Origin: Methanolobus sp. UBA474
GTDB taxonomy: Archaea; Halobacteriota; Methanosarcinia; Methanosarcinales; Methanosarcinaceae
Direction: 5' to 3'
DNA length: 8,467 nucleotides
Assembly: GCA_002501695.1 (NCBI GenBank)
Contig: DANZ01000085.1
Coordinates: 1 to 8,467, forward strand
Below the pieces are notes generated by a model that was not told where the DNA came from, did no database searches, and saw only the letters and a list, made by a program, of their open reading frames with translations. Made by a program: the position numbers and the translations under genes. Positions 1 to 5,397 of this stretch are shown here, piece by piece (the stretch's first letter is position 1; every line of letters starts with the position of its first letter).

Positions 1-437
1 CATCCATCTCCCAGTTCGTCATCCCTCTCGGAGCGACCATCAACATGAACGGCACGGCCCTGTACCAGAGCGTCGCAGCGGTCTTCCTGGCACAGGTATT
101 TGGGATCGAACTTGGCTTTGGTGCATTGCTGCTGTTGATGATAACCGTGGTGGGAGCTTCCATCGGAACCCCTTCGACCCCTGGTGTGGGAATCGTCATC
201 CTTGCACTGATACTGGCCAGTGCGGGCATACCGACTGCCGGCATCGCACTTATTATCGGAGTGGACAGGATACTTGACATGAGCCGTACCGCCGTCAATG
301 TTACAGGAGATCTGGTTACCTGCCTGGTAATGGACAAATGGATTGGCGGCAAAAGGACTGCCAGAGAGGAAGTCATAGAGGCTGAAAGGGAAGAAAAGCA
401 GAGAAGAGATAGGGGAGAAGATGTGATCGTCAATTAA
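1..437 (+). CDS. Dicarboxylate/amino acid:cation symporter (SLC1/DAACS family), C-terminal part
   Basis: This is the 3' end of a longer gene. The frame is open from base 3 and runs off the left edge, so the ATG at 45 is internal and not a start. The product would be an inner-membrane elevator-type transporter that moves glutamate, aspartate or C4-dicarboxylates with sodium or protons. Visible hallmarks are NMNGTA (codons 42-59; the family motif is NMDGT, in TM7), a glycine/proline/serine-rich hairpin segment GASIGTPSTPGVG (HP2), and a TM8 segment DRILDMSRTAVNVTGD. That TM8 run keeps the residues equivalent to D394, R397, N401 and D405 of GltPh. The arginine is the one that binds the side-chain carboxylate, so an acidic substrate is likely. 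The Asp of NMDGT is Asn here. The C-terminus ends in a charged tail rich in E, R and K. Family assignment is firm; the exact substrate is inference. Confidence 0.93.
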   Translation, partial: SISQFVIPLGATINMNGTALYQSVAAVFLAQVFGIELGFGALLLLMITVVGASIGTPSTPGVGIVILALILASAGIPTAGIALIIGVDRILDMSRTAVNVTGDLVTCLVMDKWIGGKRTAREEVIEAEREEKQRRDRGEDVIVN

Positions 438-458
438 ATTAAAGTGGAGGGAGTGGAA

Positions 459-487
459 GGGAGAACATCAAAGGATCCGGTTCTCCC
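459..487 (+). terminator. Hairpin just after the symporter gene, possible terminator
   Basis: A perfect 8-bp inverted repeat, GGGAGAAC (459-466) and GTTCTCCC (480-487), encloses a 13-nt loop and lies 22 bp after the symporter stop codon. No strong T-run follows directly; the nearest short one is TATTTTG at 497-503. Termination is inferred from position and stem strength only. Confidence 0.4.
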
Positions 488-497
488 GAGAGGCAGT

Positions 498-529
498 ATT
501 TTGCGTTCAAAATTTCAACAGCGCAAAAT
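498..529. repeat. Inverted repeat ATTTTGCG / CGCAAAAT
   Basis: A perfect 8-bp inverted repeat (498-505 and 522-529) with a 16-nt AT-rich interior follows the first hairpin. It could belong to the same 3' end region or be an old protein-binding site. No function can be assigned. Confidence 0.4.
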
Positions 530-540
530 TAAAGGCGCTC

Positions 541-886
541 GCTCTTGATTAATTAACGGTTATGTTAAGTAGGATGAAGATCTACTATTAATTGCAGCTC
601 CATTCAAATGGGGCTGCCGGGATATACATCCTATCAGGGACATGAAAGATAGGACCCTGTCTCGAAAGTGAAAGGCAGAGTTGATATCGATCAACAGATC
701 AGGGAGACAATGTCATACCTATGTCTTCCACTGCCTTTCCCAAACTTATTCTTATAATGCTGTTCTCAAGCACTATTGATTGAAAGCTTGTTGAGTAATG
801 TATTCCCGTCAAGTGCCCGATCACTTCCTTTTGTTCATATTAACATATCTAGCCGATTGTCCAGTTCCGTAAAGTAAAGCCAATAT
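541..886. other. Gene-free stretch with several hairpins
   Basis: No convincing reading frame is present on either strand. The strongest element is a 10-bp stem (594-603 with 608-617, one G-T pair) closed by the tetraloop TCAA. Close by are AGTAG/CTACT (568-572 and 582-586) and TCCTATC/GATAGGA (629-635 and 648-654). Further right are the imperfect palindrome TTGATATCGATCAA (681-694), AAAGGCAG/CTGCCTTT (671-678 and 731-738) and AAGTG/CACTT (811-815 and 822-826). The density of stems between 568 and 660 could mean a small structured RNA, but no known RNA family is recognised and no clear promoter sits in front. It may equally be decayed sequence. Confidence 0.35.
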
Positions 887-1144
887 CTAGGCCTTGGAAG
901 CCTGTGCTGCACAGTTCTCGTGAACTCGCCGGATAGAAGGCGTAAAAATACTGAAACCTAATTCTGTAGAAGCAGACTCATTTATAATGATGTGATCCTC
1001 CAAACAAATGGGCATATAAAGCACGATTTCTAATTGTCGTGACAGTGTAGCGACAATCTTTCTGCTTCTCAAAGCGAATTCACCCAGTAATTGTCGCCTC
1101 AGTAAAGCGACAATCTTACTAATTCGGGGGAGAGTGTCCCCCAA
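887..1144 (-). pseudogene. Decayed fragment resembling the N-terminal part of a DUF1016/YhcG-type nuclease
   Basis: The minus strand is open for 85 codons (TTG at 1144 to TAG at 887). Its first third reads KIVALLRRQLLGEF, then RKIVATLSRQLE. Both stretches resemble the DUF1016 (YhcG, PD-(D/E)XK superfamily) N-terminal motif that I recall as GKEIVATLSRQLxxEF; this is from memory and needs a search. The later residues (from about 35 on) match nothing I know. DUF1016 proteins are normally several hundred residues long, so this would be a short, rearranged relic and not a working gene. It lies directly downstream, on the same strand, of an HsdM-like tail, which fits because DUF1016 genes often sit in type I restriction operons. 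The alternative is that the palindromic repeat itself is the real element and the reading frame is chance. Confidence 0.35.
1033..1114. repeat. Two copies of a palindromic unit ATTGTCG-N11-CGACAAT, 57 bp apart
   Basis: Unit 1 spans 1033-1057 and unit 2 spans 1090-1114. Each has perfect 7-bp arms and an 11-nt centre. The centres are similar (TGACAGTGTAG and CCTCAGTAAAG), and CTT follows both units, so they are related copies and not independent hairpins. They coincide with the duplicated IVAxLxRQL coding stretch on the minus strand. A tandem duplication inside a decaying gene, or a small repeat family, would both explain this. Confidence 0.7.
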
Positions 1145-1191
1145 ATCTCCACATGTGCCGGATGGAGTTGATTAGCAGGAGAGCACCATGC

Positions 1192-1320
1192 TTTCTCTTT
1201 CCCGATGATCTCTTCCAGCCACCCTTCCGTTTACTTCTCCAGCACCAGGATTTCCATTATCCCCTCAAGAGAGCGCAACGTCTGTGGCTTGTAGGAATAC
1301 CTCGTAAAACTGATCTCATA
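1192..1320 (-). pseudogene. Relic of the C-terminal end of a type I restriction methylase subunit (HsdM-like)
   Basis: The minus-strand reading starting at 1320 gives YEISFTRYSYKPQTLRSLEG, then IMEILVLEK, a TAA stop (1231-1233), and TEGWLEEIIGKEK. This follows the conserved C-terminal pattern of HsdM-type N6-adenine methylases that I recall: FTR-x-x-Y, then R-x-LEEI, then I-x-x-LEKE, then LLxEI. The TAA sits where a Glu codon (GAA) is expected, a single G-to-T change, and one residue is missing between LEGI and EIL. Upstream in the same frame there are more stops (within 1340-1360) and no methylase core, so only a non-functional scrap is left. Identification is by motif memory and is moderately secure. 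Confidence 0.5.
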
Positions 1321-1490
1321 CCCTGCATGATGCCGGACTTATCTACTCCTAATCTGTTATGACGGTTTTACCAGCGTCCTCAATATAAAAGGATCCTCTT
1401 AGGGTCAGCTCTCTTTAACCTTTCCAAATTTACATTATCCAGAATATAAGGATCATGTCAGCAGCAAAAGTTCCGGTTACAGGAAACACA

Positions 1491-1500
1491 TATTAAATAC
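1491..1500 (+). promoter_or_regulatory. Probable archaeal TATA box of hisG
   Basis: TATTAAATAC, preceded by the purine/adenine-rich GGAAACACA as a possible BRE, lies about 60 bp before the hisG ATG. It predicts a transcript start near 1520 and a leader of about 35 nt. A weaker TATAAAA occurs at 1384-1390. Confidence 0.55.
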
Positions 1501-1554
1501 GAGTATATTCCTTATGGTACATTCACAAAATCATAATTCACGCGAGATGTAAAA

Positions 1555-2427
1555 ATGATAAGCATAGCTCTTCCCAAAGGCAGTTTAGAGGAACAGACCT
1601 ACCTCCTGTTCAAGCAGGCGGACCTGGAGATAAAAAAGACCGACAGGGACTATAATCCCACCATCAACGACCCCCGGATAGGGAAGATCAAGATCCTGCG
1701 GCCTCAGGAGATCCCTGGGTATGTGTCCGAGGGTTACTTTGACCTGGGCATCTCAGGCCTTGACTGGGTAAGGGAATCCAACGCCGATATTGTGGAGGTC
1801 GCAGACCTGCCCTACAGCAAGCAGGGAGCCGGTAATGTCAAGATAGTCATCGCAGTGTCCAAGGACAGCGATATCCAGAGTGCAAGGGACGTAAAGCCGG
1901 GCAGCAGGGTAGCCTCCGAATACCCGAACCTGACAAAGAAGTTCTTTGATGACCGCGGAGTTCCTGTGGATATCCATTTCTCCTATGGTGCCACCGAAGC
2001 GAAGGTTCCCGACCTGATGGACGTCGTGGTAGATCTGACCGAGACCGGCTCGACACTCCGGAAGAACGGTCTTAAGATAGTGGATATAATCATGGAATCC
2101 TCCTCCAAGCTCATCGCCAATAAAAAGAGCTGGGAAGACCCGTTAAAGAGGCAGGAGATAGAAGTTATCAGGACACTGCTGCTTTCGGTTATCGAGGCAA
2201 GGGGCAAAGTGCTCCTGGACATGAACGTTACGGCTGATAAGCTGGACGCTGTTATCGAATCCCTGCCATCCATGAAACGTCCCACAGTATCCCAGTTATA
2301 CAAGTCCGACTACTATGCTGTGGAAACCGTTGTCAATAAAAATGAGGTCAACCTGCTGATACCAAAACTCAAGGCACTGGGTGCAGAGGATATCCTTGAG
2401 ATGGACATCTCAAAGATAGTTTACTGA
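1555..2427 (+). CDS. hisG: ATP phosphoribosyltransferase, long form (first step of histidine synthesis)
   Basis: The protein (290 aa) joins ATP and PRPP to give phosphoribosyl-ATP, the committed step of histidine biosynthesis, in the cytoplasm. The N-terminus ISIALPKGSLEE is typical of the family. Residues 45-90 carry the conserved KILRPQEIPGYV and DLGISGLDWV stretches. The PRPP-binding loop lies at about 156-173, with DLTETGSTLR at its core. Residues from about 213 to 290 form the ACT-like HisG_C domain ending in GAEDILEMDISKIV, so this is the long HisG_L form, which works without HisZ and is normally feedback-inhibited by histidine. Length matches the family. The ATG at 1555 is supported by the family N-terminus and by a partial Shine-Dalgarno GAGATG (1544-1549). 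No other his gene is in the window, so it appears to be transcribed alone. A strong hairpin follows. Confidence 0.97.
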   Translation: MISIALPKGSLEEQTYLLFKQADLEIKKTDRDYNPTINDPRIGKIKILRPQEIPGYVSEGYFDLGISGLDWVRESNADIVEVADLPYSKQGAGNVKIVIAVSKDSDIQSARDVKPGSRVASEYPNLTKKFFDDRGVPVDIHFSYGATEAKVPDLMDVVVDLTETGSTLRKNGLKIVDIIMESSSKLIANKKSWEDPLKRQEIEVIRTLLLSVIEARGKVLLDMNVTADKLDAVIESLPSMKRPTVSQLYKSDYYAVETVVNKNEVNLLIPKLKALGAEDILEMDISKIVY

Positions 2428-2444
2428 AATTGGGACTAACAGAG

Positions 2445-2487
2445 AGGTCCGCAGGAGTCCGACGTTAGGGATTGCTCTTGCGGACCT
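2445..2487 (+). terminator. 13-bp hairpin after hisG
   Basis: AGGTCCGCAGGAG (2445-2457) pairs with CTCTTGCGGACCT (2475-2487), with one G-T pair and a 17-nt loop, starting 18 bp after the hisG stop codon. TATTTC follows directly. It is the most stable stem seen in the window and probably marks or stabilises the hisG 3' end. Confidence 0.65.
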
Positions 2488-2518
2488 TATTTCAGGTACA
2501 ATGCGAAAAGAACAAAAA

Positions 2519-2530
2519 CTTTATTTTTTA
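2519..2530 (+). terminator. T-rich tract downstream of hisG
   Basis: CTTTATTTTTTA lies about 30 bp beyond the hairpin. Archaeal RNA polymerase commonly stops in oligo-T tracts, so this is a plausible release site for transcripts that pass the hairpin. The rest of 2531-2630 is AT-rich and holds no gene. Confidence 0.4.
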
Positions 2531-2630
2531 CATGACTTACCATAAAAATAATATATTTCCATATTTTTTGCATTTTTATTGTAATTTCCAGAAGATTTCT
2601 GCTGGCTTCAACATTTCCTTATAATGATTT

Positions 2631-2657
2631 TATTATATATAGTAGGCTTAATATATA
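2631..2657 (+). promoter_or_regulatory. TATA boxes of the LysE-type exporter gene
   Basis: Two overlapping candidates are visible: TATTATATATAG (2631-2642) and CTTAATATATAG (2646-2657). They place transcription starts at about 2662 or about 2675, so the mRNA would have a leader of about 10 nt or none. The sequence before the ATG (CTCTGACCCCTC) has no Shine-Dalgarno, which fits leaderless translation. Confidence 0.5.
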
Positions 2658-2672
2658 GCACTCTGACCCCTC

Positions 2673-3332
2673 ATGGCGATATATACGATCGATCTGATAC
2701 AGGCTTTCATTCTCGGATTCACTATCGGCGTTTCAGCCGCACTTGTACCCGGCCCAATGATGCTTGCAACTATCAGTTTATCCATCAGGAAAGGATGGAA
2801 GACAGGGTTCTATGTTTTCACCGGTCATTCCATTGTCGAGATAACTATAATTCTACTTATCCTGGCAGGCGCATCATCCTTCATAATGAAAGATATGCTA
2901 TCGCACATTGCCATAATAGGCGGCATTTCAATGATACTTTTCGGGATGATCATCATCAGGAAAGCAAAAGAAACTGTAGCAATGAACATTGCAACTTCTG
3001 CCGGCAGGCTGGATATTTCATCTGGCCCCGTATCTGCAGGCGTTCTTACATCAGCATTGAACCCTACTTACCTTTTCTGGTGGCTGACAGCAGGCAGTGC
3101 CATAATCATGCAGCAGTACATGGCAGGCATACTCGCAGTGATAGCATTTATCATCGGTCACTGGCTGGCAGATCTGGGGTTCCTCGTATCCGTATCTTCG
3201 TCATTTTCCAGAGGCAAGGAATTCCTATCACGCAGCACCCACCAGAGGCTGCTTTACATATGCGGAGCTTTCCTTATAGCAATAGGGTTCTTCTTCATCA
3301 TCAGTCACAACAACGTTGCCGCAATGATCTGA
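2673..3332 (+). CDS. LysE/RhtB-family amino acid exporter
   Basis: The predicted protein (219 aa) is an integral membrane exporter of the LysE superfamily, which pumps amino acids such as lysine, arginine, threonine or homoserine out of the cell. The family hallmark PGPMM is at residues 26-30 at the end of the first hydrophobic helix. A GH pair follows at 51-52 and the conserved ALNPTYLFWW at 128-137. Hydrophobic stretches at about 8-32, 45-68, 75-96, 118-142, 148-174 and 193-211 give six helices, the usual number. Residues 97-117 form a more polar loop with K and R residues. The ATG at 2673 begins the family-like N-terminus, and no ribosome binding site precedes it. The gene is convergent with thrC, 43 bp apart, with no clear terminator between. 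The substrate cannot be read from the sequence; threonine is suggested only by the neighbour. Confidence 0.88.
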   Translation: MAIYTIDLIQAFILGFTIGVSAALVPGPMMLATISLSIRKGWKTGFYVFTGHSIVEITIILLILAGASSFIMKDMLSHIAIIGGISMILFGMIIIRKAKETVAMNIATSAGRLDISSGPVSAGVLTSALNPTYLFWWLTAGSAIIMQQYMAGILAVIAFIIGHWLADLGFLVSVSSSFSRGKEFLSRSTHQRLLYICGAFLIAIGFFFIISHNNVAAMI

Positions 3333-3375
3333 AAGCCGTTATATGCATTGGGATAATACCAGCGTTTACACGCAC

Positions 3376-4719
3376 TTAGCCCATCTTTCGTTTAAGATAG
3401 TCCTTGAACTGACCGTAGTCAGTGCTCAGGTGTTCCATGTGCTCCGGCCTGGACTCGATATCCCTGAGATGCTGTGGCGGCTCAGGCTCGATACCTATTA
3501 CCAACCTTACTTCTGCAGGGAACTTTGCAGGGTCCGCGGTTTCCAGGGTCACGGCAAGGGTCCGGTCCCCTGTGGCTTTTCTGTACTCCATAAGACCCTT
3601 TATGCCGACAGCCCCATGAGGTTCTATCAGGATGCTGTACATTGAATAGAACTCCCTCATCGTTGCCTTTGTCTCTTCATCGGTAACTGGGATCGAGTAT
3701 ATGTCCTGCTTCAGTTTTCCCATGTCAGGCATCCTGTGAACAGTGCCTGTTTCGTCCATCTGCCCGTCATATATGGATATAAGTCTTGCCAGGTTACTCG
3801 GGTGGCCGACGTTCATGGCGTTGGAGAGGCAGTTCCTCGAAGGCTCGATCTTCCCATATCTTCCGGTATCCAGGAAAGATGGCACTTCATCATTTTCGTT
3901 AACCGCCGCCACTATTCTCCTTACTGGCACACCCATGGTCTTTGCAAGCACACAGCCCATCATATTCCCGAAGTTCCCGGAGGGTATAGAGAAAATGATC
4001 TCCTCGGGGTAATCCCTGAGTTTCAGGTATGAATAGAAATAATAAATAGACTGGGGTATGAGGCGACCTATGTTGATGGAGTTGGCTGATGAAAGGTTCA
4101 TGTGCCTGAGCTCTTCATCCGCGAACGCCTGCTTCACCATCGCCTGGCAGTCATCGAACTTACCGTCAATGGAAAGGGCAGTTATGTTCTTGCCCAGGGT
4201 CGTCATCTGCTTGCGCTGGCGATCAGATACCTCAGTAAGAGGGAAGAGCACGATGACATCTATATTATCCAGCCCATAGAATGCATGGGCAACAGCGCTT
4301 CCCGTATCCCCGGAAGTAGCTGTGAGAATTGTCAGCTTGCGGTTGTCTTTCTTAAGATAATACTGCATGAGCCTTGCCATCATCCGGGCTGCAAAATCTT
4401 TAAAAGAAGACGTCGGGCCACGGTCAAGACGCATGATGTATGTAGCCTCGTCCACTTTTTCAAGAGGAACCTGATAGTTATAGGCATCGTATGTTATTGC
4501 CCTGAGGGATGCCTCATCAATCTCGCCCTCCAGTATCTTCCTCAATATCCTGAATGCGATCTCGGGATATGGTTCATCCTTTAAGGACATGAATTCTTCC
4601 CTGGAGAAGGAGGGAAGCTGCTTTGGCATGTACAGACCTTTGTCAGGGGCAAGGCCGGTTATCAGGGCAGTTTCAAAAGAAACTTCCTCTGCCTTGAGAT
4701 TAGTGCTATAGAGTCTCAT
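3376..4719 (-). CDS. thrC: Threonine synthase (PLP-dependent)
   Basis: The enzyme converts O-phospho-L-homoserine to threonine, the last step of threonine synthesis. From the ATG at 4719 the protein has 447 aa and begins MRLYSTNLKAEEVSFETAL, the usual family start. An in-frame TTG at 4761 would add 14 residues (MLLTSTDPDRALIT) that do not resemble the family, so I prefer 4719. Landmarks counted from that Met are the PLP lysine K107 in SSFKDFAARMM, the phosphate-contact loop SGDTGS (136-141), SGNFGN (247-252), the SNAMNVGHPSN stretch (299-309), EPHGAVG (366-372) and ETADPAKFP (393-401). This is the fold-type II class that includes E. coli ThrC. All key residues are present. No other threonine-pathway gene is in the window; the convergent neighbour is an amino acid exporter. 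The ribosome binding site is weak. Confidence 0.95.
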   Translation of the reverse strand: MRLYSTNLKAEEVSFETALITGLAPDKGLYMPKQLPSFSREEFMSLKDEPYPEIAFRILRKILEGEIDEASLRAITYDAYNYQVPLEKVDEATYIMRLDRGPTSSFKDFAARMMARLMQYYLKKDNRKLTILTATSGDTGSAVAHAFYGLDNIDVIVLFPLTEVSDRQRKQMTTLGKNITALSIDGKFDDCQAMVKQAFADEELRHMNLSSANSINIGRLIPQSIYYFYSYLKLRDYPEEIIFSIPSGNFGNMMGCVLAKTMGVPVRRIVAAVNENDEVPSFLDTGRYGKIEPSRNCLSNAMNVGHPSNLARLISIYDGQMDETGTVHRMPDMGKLKQDIYSIPVTDEETKATMREFYSMYSILIEPHGAVGIKGLMEYRKATGDRTLAVTLETADPAKFPAEVRLVIGIEPEPPQHLRDIESRPEHMEHLSTDYGQFKDYLKRKMG

Positions 4720-4826
4720 TGTAATCAGGGCTCGATCAGGGTCAGTTGATGTTAATAACAAAGAATGAACAGCTTCAGAGGCTTTCTTTAAGATATTCTT
4801 TGTCTTTTTTGTATCAAGAAGCAGGG

Positions 4827-4836
4827 TTTATTTATG
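4827..4836 (-). promoter_or_regulatory. Candidate TATA box of thrC
   Basis: On the minus strand the sequence reads CATAAATAAA, about 108 bp before the thrC ATG, giving a leader of roughly 85 nt. A second AT-rich candidate, TTATTAAC (4749-4756, minus strand), would give an almost leaderless transcript. The sequence does not decide between them. Confidence 0.3.
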
Positions 4837-4839
4837 AGC

Positions 4840-5200
4840 TTTTCCATCATATAGTGGCAGCTGAGCCAAGGCATTCTGTCCGACGGGGCCGCAACTCCAG
4901 GAAATGAGCAGGCATAGTGTTAATTTTATCCTTACTTTTCCTGTGATCATTTCTCTTGTTGCCGTAATCCGGATTTAAAGCCCTTATGCGAAAATACAGG
5001 AGCAGATATTAGCCTTAAAGGGCTGTAAAGCTGCGTTTGAATCATGAAAGTGTTAGTAGGCATACAAATACTCTTAGGAAGCGCCAGGTTATTTTAAAAA
5101 GGAAATAAAGGGTAATTGAACTCTGTATTCATTAAAAAGATTATTAACGATTATTATGACTTTTTAAACCCTATTACATCCCGCTCTTTCTCAGGAATTA
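4840..5200. other. Gene-free spacer between divergent thrC and decarboxylase
   Basis: No gene is recognised here. It holds an inverted repeat AGCCCTT/AAGGGCT (4979-4985 and 5018-5024, 32-nt interior). There is also a 24-codon plus-strand frame at 4904-4978 with a hydrophobic product (MSRHSVNFILTFPVI then ISLVAVIRI) whose AGGA is too close to the ATG to act as a normal ribosome binding site. The base composition becomes increasingly AT-rich to the right. I see no remnant of a known gene. Confidence 0.4.
5132..5167. repeat. Inverted repeat TTAAAAAG / CTTTTTAA
   Basis: Perfect 8-bp arms (5132-5139 and 5160-5167) flank 20 bp made of two similar halves, ATTATTAACG and ATTATTATGA. It lies about 40 bp before a strong TATA-like sequence of the decarboxylase. 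An operator or a structured 5' element are both possible; this is inference from symmetry only. Confidence 0.45.
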
Positions 5201-5202
5201 AT

Positions 5203-5210
5203 TTTAAATA
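5203..5210 (+). promoter_or_regulatory. Strong TATA-box candidate upstream of the decarboxylase
   Basis: TTTAAATA is a close match to the archaeal TATA consensus. It predicts a transcript start near 5232 and a long leader of about 165 nt that would contain both degenerate repeats and the 12-bp palindrome. A second candidate, TATAAATG at 5272-5279, would start transcription near 5300 and give a leader of about 100 nt. Confidence 0.45.
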
Positions 5211-5240
5211 CTCGAAATCCAATTTAGACAAATTAACTTA

Positions 5241-5329
5241 CGTGTTATGCAAATAGTGGGTTATAAGGTCGTATAAATGCATTTAAGCCCATTAATACCC
5301 GTGTTACGAAAATATGCGGCTATGAAGCC
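5241..5329. repeat. Degenerate direct repeat in the decarboxylase leader
   Basis: Copy 1 (5241-5270) begins CGTGTTATGCAAATA and copy 2 (5300-5329) begins CGTGTTACGAAAATA. Over 30 aligned positions 21 agree, with an offset of 59 bp. A third, weaker likeness (TTATGCGAAAATA) occurs at 4984-4996. The copies may be regulator-binding sites or old duplications. Confidence 0.45.
5274..5285. promoter_or_regulatory. 12-bp palindrome overlapping a TATA-like box
   Basis: TAAATGCATTTA is perfectly self-complementary. It overlaps the alternative TATA box TATAAATG (5272-5279) and sits between the two degenerate direct repeats. A dimeric regulator bound here would block TBP. The function is inferred from geometry. 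Confidence 0.35.
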
Positions 5330-5397
5330 TTCAAATTCAAGCCGTACCAGGAATGTGCTAAAATTATGAGCAGCCTTACAGGCAAAAAGGAGTAGAT

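Noticed and set aside
45..437. Reading the symporter as a 130-residue protein starting at ATG 45
   Set aside because: The frame is open back to base 3, and the ATG lies inside the conserved NMNGT motif, so it is an internal Met of a truncated gene.
1033..1114. A CRISPR array
   Set aside because: There are only two units, their centres are similar instead of unique, and the spacing sequence does not behave like a spacer between constant repeats.
1153..1362. A 69-codon plus-strand frame
   Set aside because: It lies opposite the HsdM-like relic, has no family resemblance and no ribosome binding site; it is the shadow of the other strand.
1380..1457. Short minus-strand frame containing NVNLERLKRADPKRILLY
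   Set aside because: It looks protein-like and lies on the same strand as the restriction relics, but I recognise no family and it is bounded by stops, so I do not call it.
2624..3379. A 251-codon plus-strand frame overlapping the exporter
   Set aside because: It is a shifted frame over a clear LysE-family gene, is rich in His, Arg and Cys without domain signals, and begins in the promoter.
4720..4761. TTG at 4761 as the start of threonine synthase
   Set aside because: The 14 extra residues do not resemble the family N-terminus, while the ATG at 4719 begins the expected MRLYSTNLKA sequence.
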